A stretch of 18,794 nt of DNA from Aestuarierythrobacter sp037968495 (GCA_037968495.1 JBBKVP010000006.1:1-18794); one strand, 5' to 3'. Counted from the first letter of the stretch, positions 1 to 8,300 are shown. Made by a program: numbers and translations. Notes: generated from the sequence alone by a model not told the origin.

Positions 1-122
1 TCGTTCTCACCACTGCCGTGAAGCACCTTGGCCGACAGACGTAGACGACCGATGCGGCTGATGTGCCACATGGTGAGCAGGGCGGCTCCGACCGCGAGCA
101 GTGTAGTGGCGGGCAAGATCAT
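1..122 (-). CDS. MAPEG-like membrane protein, N-terminal part (cut by window edge)
   Basis: Only the first 40 codons are visible, from an ATG at 122 and reading off the left edge. The protein begins MILPATTLLAVGAALL, a hydrophobic helix, and continues TMWHISRIGRLRLSAKVLHG then SGENE. This matches the N-terminal layout of bacterial MAPEG proteins (membrane-associated, eicosanoid/glutathione metabolism type): one transmembrane helix followed by a basic stretch R-x-R-x-x-A-K-V-x-x-G-x-G-x-N-E. A GAGAG sequence lies about 10 nt before the ATG and serves as a ribosome binding site. It is divergent from rpmF across about 200 nt. MAPEG proteins are inner-membrane proteins, some with glutathione transferase activity; the bacterial substrate cannot be inferred here. 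The call rests on about 40 residues, so it is moderate. Confidence 0.6.
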   Translation of the reverse strand, partial: MILPATTLLAVGAALLTMWHISRIGRLRLSAKVLHGSGEN

Positions 123-187
123 GTTCGAGGTCTCTCAGCAATTTTCCGGAAAGGCGTAAAACTGCCGCTACAGCGTCGCAGCAATGC

Positions 188-215
188 TTGCAAACATGCC
201 AGAACGCGGTATAGC
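188..215 (+). promoter_or_regulatory. possible sigma70-type promoter of rpmF
   Basis: TTGCAA at 188-193 and TATAGC at 210-215 are separated by 16 nt. The position, about 110 nt before the rpmF start in the MAPEG/rpmF divergent gap (123-330), suits a promoter for the rpmF-plsX-fabH unit. The match is by eye only, and the rest of the gap shows no clear structure. Confidence 0.3.
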
Positions 216-330
216 GCGCGACTTCGCCGTAACCGAGGTATCGCTTTTCGCCGCGCTTGCGTGGTGGCTGGGCATCGCCTAGTGCGGCATCCGAACAGTT
301 TTTGAACGAATTTAAGGAACAGGTGCCGCC

Positions 331-510
331 ATGGCTGTCCCTAAAAGAAAAGTATCGCCGCATCGTCGCGGCAACCGTCGTTCGCATGATTCGTTGAAGG
401 TAGAAGCCTTCCACGAGTGCAACAATTGTGGTGAACTGAAGCGCCCGCACAATCTGTGCAATGCTTGCGGACACTATAACGGCCGCGAAGTCGTTTCCGT
501 CGGTCTCTAA
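331..510 (+). CDS. rpmF: 50S ribosomal protein L32
   Basis: A 59-residue protein beginning MAVPKRKVSPHRRGNRRSH, the standard L32 N-terminus: a basic tail that inserts into 23S rRNA near the peptidyl-transferase region. Four cysteines at residues 30, 33, 43 and 46 (C-N-N-C and C-N-A-C) form the zinc-ribbon type of L32. Length is normal for the family. The ATG at 331 is preceded by AAGGAACAGG at a suitable distance. It lies 24 nt upstream of plsX in the same direction, the classic rpmF-plsX-fabH order that links ribosome and phospholipid synthesis. The call is near certain. Confidence 0.98.
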   Translation: MAVPKRKVSPHRRGNRRSHDSLKVEAFHECNNCGELKRPHNLCNACGHYNGREVVSVGL

Positions 511-534
511 AATCCTCCAACCGGAGAACGCCTG

Positions 535-1569
535 ATGAATTTGCCGCGTATCGCCATCGACGCGATGGGCGGTGATGAAGGTGTACGTGTGATGGTCGAG
601 GGTGCCTCGATTGCTCGCCGCAAACACGACCGGTTCAAATTTCTGCTGGTGGGTGATCAGGAGCGTATCGAAAGCGCTCTTGAAGAACACCCCGGCATGG
701 CGGCTGCATCCGAGATTTTACACGCTCCCGACGTGGTGGGCGGCGATGAAAAGCCGACTCAGGCTTTGCGCCGCGCCAAGACCACATCGATGGGTCTCGC
801 CGTTAATGCAGTGAAAACCGGCGCTGCCGGCGCTGCGGTAAGTGGCGGCAACACCGGCGCGCTCATGGCGATGAGCAAGCTCTCGCTTCGCACGATGCCC
901 GGTATCGACCGGCCTGCGCTCGCCGCGCTCATGCCCACGCTGGAAGACAGCGATGTCGTCATGCTTGACCTTGGCGCTAACACGGATTGCGACGCCCGCA
1001 ACCTGGTCCAATTTGCGATTATGGGCGCTGCTTATTCGCGCATTCTGACGGGCCGTGACAAACCGCGCGTTCGTCTCCTCAACATCGGCACTGAAGAACT
1101 TAAAGGCACAGACGAGCTGCAAGACGCCGCAGCGCAGCTTAGAGCGGCAACCGGTCTTGCGATGATCTTTGATGGCTATGTCGAAGCGGACAAGATCAAC
1201 CGCGGACAAGTCGATGTTGTCGTAACAGATGGCTTCTCTGGCAATATTGCCTTGAAAGCTATCGAAGGTACGGCGCGTTTTGTGACTGACCTCCTTCGCG
1301 CTGCATTCACCAGTTCAATCCGGTCTAAAGTCGGCTTTTTGGTTTCACGTCCTGCGACCGAGCTGCTGAAACATCATCTCGATCCCAACAATCACAATGG
1401 CGCGGTCTTCCTTGGCCTGAACGGCGTGATCGTGAAAAGTCACGGCAGTGCAAATGCAAAAGGCGTGGCCAATGCAGTCACGGTTGCTGCGCGACTGCTC
1501 GAAGAAAAGCTGACCGAGCGAATTCTGGCTGACTTGGCTGAGATTGCTCCGGTGGGCGCGGACAAGTGA
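535..1569 (+). CDS. plsX: Phosphate acyltransferase PlsX
   Basis: PlsX converts acyl-ACP and orthophosphate into acyl-phosphate, the donor used by PlsY in the first acylation of glycerol-3-phosphate. It is a peripheral membrane enzyme. The 344-residue protein has the family hallmarks in order: AIDAMGGDEG at the N-terminus, SGGNTGALMAMS, DLGANTDCDARNLVQFA, LLNIGTEELKG, and C-terminal NHNGAVFLGLNG followed by VKSHGSANAKGVANA. Length is typical. The ATG at 535 follows GGAG by 9 nt. Its stop overlaps the fabH start (GTGA, 1566-1569), so the two are probably translationally coupled. The gene is intact and shows nothing unusual. Confidence 0.98.
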   Translation: MNLPRIAIDAMGGDEGVRVMVEGASIARRKHDRFKFLLVGDQERIESALEEHPGMAAASEILHAPDVVGGDEKPTQALRRAKTTSMGLAVNAVKTGAAGAAVSGGNTGALMAMSKLSLRTMPGIDRPALAALMPTLEDSDVVMLDLGANTDCDARNLVQFAIMGAAYSRILTGRDKPRVRLLNIGTEELKGTDELQDAAAQLRAATGLAMIFDGYVEADKINRGQVDVVVTDGFSGNIALKAIEGTARFVTDLLRAAFTSSIRSKVGFLVSRPATELLKHHLDPNNHNGAVFLGLNGVIVKSHGSANAKGVANAVTVAARLLEEKLTERILADLAEIAPVGADK

Positions 1570-2531
1570 TCCGCAGCGTCATTCGGGGCAGCGGATCGGC
1601 CTTACCGGGGCGGGCTGTTAGCAATGCCGAATTGGCGAAGACCGTCGATACCAGCGATGAGTGGATTGTAGAGCGCACCGGCATCCGCAACCGCTACATT
1701 GCGGATGATAGCGAAACCACTTCCAGCCTTGCAACCGGTGCAGCGCGTGCTGCTCTGGACGCGGCGGGCATGGCTGCTTCTGACATTGATCTGATTATAC
1801 TGGCAACGGCGACGCCTGATCAGACTTTTCCTGCAACGGCGACCATCGTTCAGGACGCGCTCGGCTGTAACGGCGGCATCGCATTTGATGTCGCTGCGGT
1901 CTGTTCCGGCTTTCTCTATGCCATGGGTACCGCCGATTCGATGTTGCGGACCGGCATGGCAAAACGCGCACTGGTAATCGGTGCCGAAACATTCAGCCGG
2001 TTGATGGACTGGGAAGATCGCACGACCTGCGTGCTATTTGGCGATGGTGCAGGTGCAATTGTTCTCGAGGCCGTGGAAGGCGACGAGACCAGCGCTGGTG
2101 TGATTGCAACCAAGCTTCACGCTGATGGCGCACATAACGAACTGCTCTATGTCGATGGCGGCCCTTCCACCACGGGCACGGTCGGAAAACTGCGCATGAA
2201 GGGCCGTGAAGTGTTCCGCCATGCAGTGGTGAACCTGTCTACCGTTCTTAACGAAACGCTTGCGGATACTGGCTTTACAGCAGCTGATATAGACTGGGTC
2301 GTCCCGCATCAGGCCAATGCCCGGATCTTGGATGCTACTGCGCGCAAGCTGGGCCTGCCGGCTGAAAAGGTTATCGTAACCGTCGATCAGCATGCCAACA
2401 CGTCGGCGGCGTCTGTACCGCTCGCATTCGACGTCGGCATTCGCGACGGGCGTATCAAATCAGGCGATTTGGTGATGTTCGAAGCAATGGGCGGCGGCTT
2501 CACTTGGGGGGCCTGTCTGGCACGAATGTAG
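1566..2531 (+). CDS. fabH: Beta-ketoacyl-ACP synthase III (FabH)
   Basis: FabH starts type II fatty-acid synthesis by condensing an acyl-CoA (usually acetyl-CoA) with malonyl-ACP. The 321-residue protein carries the catalytic triad: Cys113 in DVAAVCSGF, His248 in VVPHQAN, and Asn278 in QHANTSAAS. The C-terminal glycine-rich MGGGFTWGACL is also typical. Translation starts at a GTG (1566) that overlaps the plsX stop by 4 nt. No other start is plausible, because residues just after it (SVIRGSGSALP) already match the family N-terminus. Three nt after the stop, an AT-rich inverted repeat may mark the end of the unit. Cytosolic. Confidence 0.98.
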   Translation: MIRSVIRGSGSALPGRAVSNAELAKTVDTSDEWIVERTGIRNRYIADDSETTSSLATGAARAALDAAGMAASDIDLIILATATPDQTFPATATIVQDALGCNGGIAFDVAAVCSGFLYAMGTADSMLRTGMAKRALVIGAETFSRLMDWEDRTTCVLFGDGAGAIVLEAVEGDETSAGVIATKLHADGAHNELLYVDGGPSTTGTVGKLRMKGREVFRHAVVNLSTVLNETLADTGFTAADIDWVVPHQANARILDATARKLGLPAEKVIVTVDQHANTSAASVPLAFDVGIRDGRIKSGDLVMFEAMGGGFTWGACLARM

Positions 2532-2533
2532 CG

Positions 2534-2560
2534 CTTAATCGGCTTTGACAGTGGATTAAG
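2534..2560. repeat. 7-bp inverted repeat between fabH and ihfA
   Basis: CTTAATC at 2534-2540 is perfectly repeated in inverse as GATTAAG at 2554-2560, with 13 nt between. It starts 3 nt after the fabH stop. The stem is AT-rich and has no T-run after it, so an intrinsic terminator is unlikely. An operator for the ihfA unit is possible. A TTGACA at 2545-2550 lies inside the repeat, but I find no matching -10 box. Confidence 0.4.
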
Positions 2561-2641
2561 TATCACGTGCATTGATTTGATTGGAAATTCGCGTAGATAG
2601 TCATGCGTATGAAATAATTCGGGTCGCGCCGATAAATGAAT

Positions 2642-2647
2642 GGAGAG
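2642..2647 (+). promoter_or_regulatory. ribosome binding site that fixes the ihfA start
   Basis: GGAGAG lies 7 nt before the ATG at 2655. It overlaps the other in-frame ATG at 2640, so that codon cannot use it. This supports 2655 as the true start. Confidence 0.7.
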
Positions 2648-2654
2648 CTTGAAA

Positions 2655-2951
2655 ATGGCTTCCGCAGGAACACTGACCCGCGCCGACCTTGCTGAAACGA
2701 TTAGCCGGAAAATGGGCTTTTCACGTGCAGAATCATTGGAATTCGTTGAATCGATCCTTCGCCATATGTGCGGAGCGATGACTGGCGGCCAGAATGTAAA
2801 AATTTCCGGTTTCGGCAGCTTCATCTTGCGTGACAAGAAAGAGCGCATCGGCCGTAACCCCAAGACTGGTGTCGAAGTGCCGATCACGCCGCGCCGCGTC
2901 ATGACATTCCGTGCTAGCCAGATCCTCAAAGAGCGGATCGCAAAAGGCTGA
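2655..2951 (+). CDS. ihfA: Integration host factor subunit alpha
   Basis: IHF-alpha pairs with IHF-beta to bend DNA sharply at specific sites in transcription, replication and recombination. The 98-residue protein starts MASAGTLTRADLAETI and has the HU/IHF fold: N-terminal helices, then KISGFGSFILRDKKERIGRNPKTG. The last part is the beta-arm whose proline (RNPKTG) intercalates between base pairs. It ends with VPITPRRVMTFRAS and a final helix. I chose the ATG at 2655 because GGAGAG precedes it and the length fits the family; an in-frame ATG 15 nt earlier exists. A MerR-type gene follows after 2 nt. Alpha is preferred over HU or IHF-beta from the sequence and from the gene order known in alphaproteobacteria. 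Confidence 0.95.
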   Translation: MASAGTLTRADLAETISRKMGFSRAESLEFVESILRHMCGAMTGGQNVKISGFGSFILRDKKERIGRNPKTGVEVPITPRRVMTFRASQILKERIAKG

Positions 2952-2953
2952 TT

Positions 2954-3328
2954 ATGGTATCTCCCACTTTCACCGATGGCAAAGATGCGGACGCCTTTCG
3001 CACGATCGGTGAAGTGGTGAAGGCGACGGGCATAAAGGCGCACGTGCTGCGTTATTGGGAACAGCAGTTCCCGACGCTCGATCCGCTTAAGCGCAGCGGC
3101 GGGCGGCGATATTACCGCCCCGAAGATGTCGAAATGGTCACAACGATTGACCGTTTGGTGAACCGTGAAGGTTTTACCTTAAAGGGGGCCCGCAAGGCGA
3201 TTAAAGGCGGGGTGACCGATTCGGATCAACCACAGGCAACTCCGGTTGCGTCATCGGCAGTCGCGCCAGAGATAATCCCACAGTTGAAAGCGATCCGTAG
3301 CCGGTTGGCTGCAGCGCTGGAACGCTAA
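2954..3328 (+). CDS. MerR-type helix-turn-helix regulator (no effector domain)
   Basis: The 124-residue protein has a MerR winged helix at about residues 16-84: RTIGEVVKATGIKAHVLRYW, then the wing RRYYRPEDVEMV, then DRLVNREGFTLKGARKAI. After that come only about 40 residues, ending in a short helix (LKAIRSRLAAALER). There is no cysteine-bearing metal-binding loop and no drug-binding domain, so the signal sensed, if any, is unknown. It starts 2 nt after the ihfA stop and is probably co-transcribed and possibly co-translated. MerR-type proteins of this kind commonly sit next to ihfA in alphaproteobacteria, so it may be a DNA-architecture or housekeeping regulator. The target is not known. Confidence 0.88.
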   Translation: MVSPTFTDGKDADAFRTIGEVVKATGIKAHVLRYWEQQFPTLDPLKRSGGRRYYRPEDVEMVTTIDRLVNREGFTLKGARKAIKGGVTDSDQPQATPVASSAVAPEIIPQLKAIRSRLAAALER

Positions 3329-3445
3329 AGAATCTTCCTGATCCGAACGGAATTATGCGTAGATCATCAGGTCGGGGCGATGACGAAGCTGTGCCCAAGG
3401 TTCTAAGGCTCTTTTACGCATTTTTGATTCGATGAGGAATTTCCG

Positions 3446-4879
3446 ATGACCGCAGCCTACGATGCAACGCCGGCTCTTTACATCGACGGCGAATGGCGAT
3501 CAGGTGAGGGGCGGGACACGCAGCCGATCGTCAATCCGGCGACAGGCGAGACTATTGGCCAAGTGCCACTAGCGACGGTGCAGGATCTCGATGATGCGCT
3601 CGCTGCTGCCGAACGCGGTTTCGCGGTTTGGCGCGCCACCGATGTGGATGCGCGCGGCGCTATCTTGCGAAAGGCTGCCGAGATTTTGCGCGGGCGGGCA
3701 AAGGATATCGGCAAGCTGCTGACACTGGAACAGGGCAAGCCCGTTGCCGAAGCCTCGGGCGAAGTCATGGGCGCGGCCGCAATCCTCGATTGGTCCGCCG
3801 AAGAAGCCAAGCGCATCTATGGCCGCGTGTTGGTGCGTCCGACGGGACAGCGCTCAATTGTGATCAAGCAACCGGTGGGGCCAGTGGCGGCATTCAGTCC
3901 GTGGAATTTCCCGATTTACCTGATGGCGAAGAAACTGGGTCCGGCATTGGCATCGGGTTGTTCTGTTATCTCCAAGCCGCCTGAAGAAACGCCGGCATGT
4001 TGCGGCGCGCTGATGCAAGCCTTGCACGATGCCGGTATGCCTGCGGGCGTGGTGCAACTGGTGCACGGCGTGCCAGACACGGTAAGCCGTCATTTGATGG
4101 GCTCGAAGGTGATCCGCAAGGTCAGCTTCACCGGCTCGGTCGGTGTGGGCAAGCATTTGATGAAGCTTGCGGCTGATAATTTGCAGCGCGTGACGATGGA
4201 ACTGGGTGGTCACGCTCCGGTTCTGATTTTCGATGATTGCGATCTGGAGAAGACGCTCGATATGGTCGTGCCGCAGAAGTTCCGTAACGCAGGACAGGTC
4301 TGCGTTTCGCCGACCCGATTTTACGTGCAGGACAGCATCTATGACCGGTTTATTGAAGGCTTTGCGGCGCGAACAAAGGCGGTCACAACTGGCAGCGGGC
4401 TTGATGCTGGGACCAAGATGGGGCCGCTCGCCAATATCCGCCGTCCCGATGCTATCGAGGAATTGGTCGGTGATGCCATTGCCAGCGGCGCGCGCGTGAT
4501 GGCAGGCGGTTCGCGCGGGGATACTGGCTATTTCTTCCAGCCGACGCTGCTCGCCGATGTGCCTGACAGCGCATCGATCATGAACAATGAACCCTTCGGT
4601 CCGGTGGCCGTTTCAGCCCGCTTCGATACTGTCGAAGATGCAATCGCCAAGGCGAACCGTTTGCCATTTGGCCTCGCCGCCTTTGCATTTACCGAAAATG
4701 GGCGCCGCGCGAATATCCTCGGCGATGCGATTGAGGCGGGTATGGTGGGGATCAACGGCTTCGGTATTGGCGGCGTGGATTCGCCGTTTGGCGGAATAAA
4801 GGATTCAGGCTTCGGCAGCGAAGGCGGGCCGGAAGGCTTCGACAGCTATCTGGTCACCAAGGCGATCCACCAGGCCTGA
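3446..4879 (+). CDS. NAD(P)-dependent aldehyde dehydrogenase, succinate-semialdehyde type
   Basis: A 477-residue member of the aldehyde dehydrogenase superfamily, which oxidises an aldehyde to the acid with NAD(P)+. Visible motifs: SPWNFP with Asn154 (oxyanion hole), the FTGS nucleotide-binding turn at 228-231, the general base Glu252 in MELGG, and the nucleophile Cys286 in NAGQVCVSPTRF. NNEPFGPVA is also present. Overall it resembles enzymes annotated as succinate-semialdehyde or alpha-ketoglutarate-semialdehyde dehydrogenase, but the substrate cannot be fixed from motifs alone. AGGA lies about 10 nt before the ATG. A 117-nt gap separates it from the MerR gene, and it converges on the phosphatase gene with only 2 nt between the stops. 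Confidence 0.9.
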   Translation: MTAAYDATPALYIDGEWRSGEGRDTQPIVNPATGETIGQVPLATVQDLDDALAAAERGFAVWRATDVDARGAILRKAAEILRGRAKDIGKLLTLEQGKPVAEASGEVMGAAAILDWSAEEAKRIYGRVLVRPTGQRSIVIKQPVGPVAAFSPWNFPIYLMAKKLGPALASGCSVISKPPEETPACCGALMQALHDAGMPAGVVQLVHGVPDTVSRHLMGSKVIRKVSFTGSVGVGKHLMKLAADNLQRVTMELGGHAPVLIFDDCDLEKTLDMVVPQKFRNAGQVCVSPTRFYVQDSIYDRFIEGFAARTKAVTTGSGLDAGTKMGPLANIRRPDAIEELVGDAIASGARVMAGGSRGDTGYFFQPTLLADVPDSASIMNNEPFGPVAVSARFDTVEDAIAKANRLPFGLAAFAFTENGRRANILGDAIEAGMVGINGFGIGGVDSPFGGIKDSGFGSEGGPEGFDSYLVTKAIHQA

Positions 4880-4881
4880 CT

Positions 4882-5409
4882 TTAGTCCTCTGGGCCTAGT
4901 GCTGGATCGAGATCGCGGGGGCGCTTTAGATGGACAATCCTGCCGCAATCACCGGCAAGTTCGCCCCAACTATCGATGTCCAGTTCGAGCACTGCGAAAG
5001 TGGCGGTCGGCAGTTTTCCGGCTGCTTCGTCGAATATCGCATTCTCGGCGGACGGCGGAACGATATCGAAGATCAGGTCCTGAAGGCCGGGATTATGTCC
5101 TGCGAGCAATACGGCGTCCTCGCCCGCGCATAACTCGCGAACCATTTCCATCAGCGTTGCCGAACTGGCGAGGTAGGCCCGTTTGTCCCACTCGATCTCG
5201 GCACCCGGAAGCGCGGCTGCTAGCGTCTGCTTTACCCGTTCCGCAGGGCTGGCGATGATGCGGTCCCATTTGGCACCATGCGCCGTCACATGCGCCCCCA
5301 TCAGCGCCGCACCGCGCCGTCCGCGCCCGTTCAGCCCGCGGTCGAAATCGCGCTTGGCAATATCGTCCCAATCGGACTTGGCATGACGCAATAGGCCCAG
5401 TGTTTTCAC
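4882..5409 (-). CDS. SixA-like histidine phosphatase family protein
   Basis: A 175-residue protein of the histidine phosphatase superfamily. The phospho-accepting His9 sits in LLRHAKSDW and the second catalytic His105 in LLAGHNPGLQDL. A RIIASPAERVKQT segment holds the usual conserved Arg and Ser. The short size and the RHAKSDW signature resemble SixA, a phosphohistidine phosphatase acting on histidine-containing phosphotransfer proteins. Other small-molecule substrates are possible, so I give no symbol. Translation begins at a GTG (5409-5407) that overlaps the stop of the helicase gene by 4 nt (GTGA), with AAGGA further upstream. The arrangement suggests translational coupling to the helicase. 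No signal peptide is seen; cytosolic. Confidence 0.85.
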   Translation of the reverse strand: MKTLGLLRHAKSDWDDIAKRDFDRGLNGRGRRGAALMGAHVTAHGAKWDRIIASPAERVKQTLAAALPGAEIEWDKRAYLASSATLMEMVRELCAGEDAVLLAGHNPGLQDLIFDIVPPSAENAIFDEAAGKLPTATFAVLELDIDSWGELAGDCGRIVHLKRPRDLDPALGPED

Positions 5410-8141
5410 TTAGAGGTCGATCCTTCAGCAAGTTCGTCTGTTTTTACGTCAGCAGAATATCCTGAAACACCGGCCGACACGCGTTGTAAAGCCTCGTCGA
5501 GTGTCAGCCTGATGACAGGCGTGCCTGCGGGGAAGGCGGATAGGAGCCTGCTGGGAAAAGCTGCAGACAAAACTATGAAGTGGCCGCGGTCGTCCTTGTT
5601 GCGGATCAGCCGCCCAAATGCCTGCGACAATTTCGCGCGGATCATGCGGTCGTCATAGGCGCCGCCGCCATTTGCCGCGCGGCGCGCCCGGTGCAGGATG
5701 CTGGGTTTGGGCCACGGCACGCCTTCGAGCACAACACAGCGTAGGCTTTCGCCCGGCACGTCGACACCGTCACGCAAGGCATCTGTGCCGAGCAGAGACG
5801 CAGCCGGATCGTCCCGGAAAATATCGACCAAAGTGCCGGTGTCGATCGGGTCAACATGCTGCGCGAACAGCGGGAGGCCATTACGGGCCAAGCGGTCCGC
5901 GATGCGGCCATAAACCGCGCGCAGCCGCCGGATCGCGGTGAAAATACCGAGCACACCGCCGCCCGCAGCCTCGATAATCCGCGCATAACCGCCCGCCAGC
6001 GCGGGAATATCGCCGCGCTTTATATCCGTGACAATCAGCACCTCTGCCTGAGTGGCGTAATCAAACGGGCTCTCGGCTGCGGTCAATTGCGGCGCGACCT
6101 CGATATGGTTTGCGCCGGACCGGGCAACCGCGCTGCCCCAGTCATCGCCGTCGCGCAGCGTTGCGCTGGTGAGCATTACCCCATGCGCGGGTTCCAGCAC
6201 TACTTTGGCGAAAGGCTTCATCGGATCGAGGAAGCGCCGTTGGATGCCGACGTCATATTCGCGCGCGTCGGAGCGGTCGACAGCGAGCCAATCGACGAAG
6301 GTCGGGTCTGCCGGACCGCCCATCCTGTCGAGCAGCGATTCCCAAGCCTGCAAAGTCTCGATCCGCCAGCCGAGCGAATAGCGTGCGCCATCAATGCGCG
6401 CGCGGCCTTGTGCGTCCAGCCAGTCGGGCGGGTCTTCGAGCACCGCTTCCAGCCGCACGCCGAGTTTTAACAGCGGCTGGCGTATCGCGCCCAATGCCGC
6501 TGCAGCTTTGCCTGCAAGCTCGACGAAGTTGCCCTCAAAGCCGGAGGCCTCGGTTTCGATACCGTATCCCGCTTCCTGTCCGCCGCTTTCGTCGCGGGCG
6601 TAGGTCGTCGCCCGCACTGCTGCCAGCAGTCGTTCGACTGGACCGAAAGCCTCTCCTTCAACAAGGCGCTGCAGCCAGCCATCCGAAGGCAAATCCTCGG
6701 CCGCCTTGCGCGCCGCGGAAATGGCTTCTCCGCCTGCCTCGTCGTAGCTGGCGACATCGGCGAGCCTTGCAGACAGTCCTCTGCGGCGACCTTTTGATCC
6801 GCGTTCCGGGCCGACAATCCAGCGCCGCAATTCGATTGCTTCCTGGCCGGTAAGCGCGGCAGCGAAAGTGGAGTCCGCCGCTTCGAACACATGATGTCCT
6901 TCATCGAAAATCACGCGAGTGGGGCGCTGTGCATGGTCACGTCCGCGTGCTGCATTGATCATGACCAAAGCATGGTTTGCGATCACCAGATCGGCCTGCG
7001 CGCTGGCTCGTGCGGATCGTTCAATGAAGCATTTCCGGTAATGCGGGCAGCCTGAATAGACGCATTCACCGCGTTGGTCGGTCAGAGCCTTGATTCCGCG
7101 CTGACGGAACAAAGTGCCTAACCAACCTGGTAAATCACCACCAATCATATCACCATCTTGGCTAAATGCGGCCCAGCGTGCGACCATCTGGGCCAAGATC
7201 GCTGCCCGTCCGCCAAAGCCGCCTTGCAGCGCATCCTCTAGATTGAGCAGGCAGAGATAGTTTTCCCGCCCCTTGCGGACGACCACCGGCTGAGTGCCAT
7301 CTTCGCGCCTTTCAGGCCATGCGCGGCGGGTTTCCTGCCGCAATTGGCGCTGCAGGTTCTTAGTGAAGGTCGATACCCAGACAGTGCCTTGTGAAGCCGC
7401 AGCCCACAGCGATGCGGGAGCGAGATAACCCAGCGTCTTGCCCACACCAGTCCCGGCCTGCGCCAAAGCAATATGAGGCAGCCGCTCGCGGTGACGCGGC
7501 GCAAATATCTTGGCGGCATCGCGGGCATAGCTGCGCTGCCCATCGCGGCGTTCGGCGTCGTCGCCTGTCAAAGCCTCAAGCCGCGCTTCGACGTCTGCGG
7601 GTGACAGGACCACTTGCGCCGGTTGAGGGCGTTCGGGCGCTTCCTCCCATTCGGGTAGTTTGGAGAAGAGCCACTTCTCCGCCTTTTCCGGTTTGCGGAC
7701 ATGTGGTGCCAGCACGCCCGCCCATGGCCACCGCATGCGTGCGAGCGATTGCAAAACCGACCAAGCACCATCACGCTCGGCCCATTCGGCGCTCTCGCAG
7801 CCGCCAATAATTGCGCCAGCGGCGGCTTGGAGAAAAGCGGGTACGTCGGAATCGCCCTTGGGCTCTGTCAGGCCCAGTGCTTCGGCCAGTCCCTTGGGCG
7901 TCGGGACAACAAAGCGGGCCGGGTGCACAAAGGCATATAACTCCAGCAAATCCAGCCCGGACAGATCGGGATAACCCAGCCGGTTCGCCACAAGCGGCGC
8001 GTTCAGCATCAACAGCGGCGTATCAGCCGCCGCCATGATTGCCTCACCCTTCGAAAGGCCTTCGGTGTCGCCATTCGCCGCGCGCAGCCATACACCGCCA
8101 TGCGAAGCGTGGAGCGCGGGAAGGGGGAGGGAGGCAACCAT
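5406..8141 (-). CDS. DinG/XPD-family ATP-dependent DNA helicase with Fe-S cluster
   Basis: A 911-residue superfamily 2 helicase. Walker A is AQAGTGVGKT (227-236). Four cysteines at 297, 360, 365 and 371 match the 4Fe-4S domain of XPD/DinG helicases. The Walker B box reads DEGH (413-416) instead of DEAH. The second motor domain has LTSAT (657-661), GTDALRDGVD (785-794) and the arginine-finger motif QAFGRLIR (840-847). Relatives unwind DNA 5'-3' in repair and replication conflicts. Residues 1-180 carry no known catalytic motif but resemble a decayed DnaQ-type exonuclease domain. The reading frame stays open to 8360; I chose the ATG at 8141 because MVASLPLPALHASHGG matches the N-terminus I remember for sphingomonad homologues, and a longer form would overlap the divergent gene. 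The exact start is moderately sure. Confidence 0.9.
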   Translation of the reverse strand: MVASLPLPALHASHGGVWLRAANGDTEGLSKGEAIMAAADTPLLMLNAPLVANRLGYPDLSGLDLLELYAFVHPARFVVPTPKGLAEALGLTEPKGDSDVPAFLQAAAGAIIGGCESAEWAERDGAWSVLQSLARMRWPWAGVLAPHVRKPEKAEKWLFSKLPEWEEAPERPQPAQVVLSPADVEARLEALTGDDAERRDGQRSYARDAAKIFAPRHRERLPHIALAQAGTGVGKTLGYLAPASLWAAASQGTVWVSTFTKNLQRQLRQETRRAWPERREDGTQPVVVRKGRENYLCLLNLEDALQGGFGGRAAILAQMVARWAAFSQDGDMIGGDLPGWLGTLFRQRGIKALTDQRGECVYSGCPHYRKCFIERSARASAQADLVIANHALVMINAARGRDHAQRPTRVIFDEGHHVFEAADSTFAAALTGQEAIELRRWIVGPERGSKGRRRGLSARLADVASYDEAGGEAISAARKAAEDLPSDGWLQRLVEGEAFGPVERLLAAVRATTYARDESGGQEAGYGIETEASGFEGNFVELAGKAAAALGAIRQPLLKLGVRLEAVLEDPPDWLDAQGRARIDGARYSLGWRIETLQAWESLLDRMGGPADPTFVDWLAVDRSDAREYDVGIQRRFLDPMKPFAKVVLEPAHGVMLTSATLRDGDDWGSAVARSGANHIEVAPQLTAAESPFDYATQAEVLIVTDIKRGDIPALAGGYARIIEAAGGGVLGIFTAIRRLRAVYGRIADRLARNGLPLFAQHVDPIDTGTLVDIFRDDPAASLLGTDALRDGVDVPGESLRCVVLEGVPWPKPSILHRARRAANGGGAYDDRMIRAKLSQAFGRLIRNKDDRGHFIVLSAAFPSRLLSAFPAGTPVIRLTLDEALQRVSAGVSGYSADVKTDELAEGSTSK

Positions 8142-8300
8142 CAAACCAGCGTTAGAACACATGCGGAACGGGGCGCAAGCGACACGGCCCATAAATACCG
8201 GTCTGCATGGCATCAGTAATTCCTTAATCGCCCCGCATTTACAATGCCAAGGAACAGCTGGGGCGTTCCGGAATACGAAGCGCATTGAGGGAACGCGAAG

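Noticed and set aside
3329..3445. Possible tRNA between the MerR gene and the aldehyde dehydrogenase (a GGGGCG stretch drew attention)
   Set aside because: No acceptor stem, TTC loop or anticodon arm can be built.
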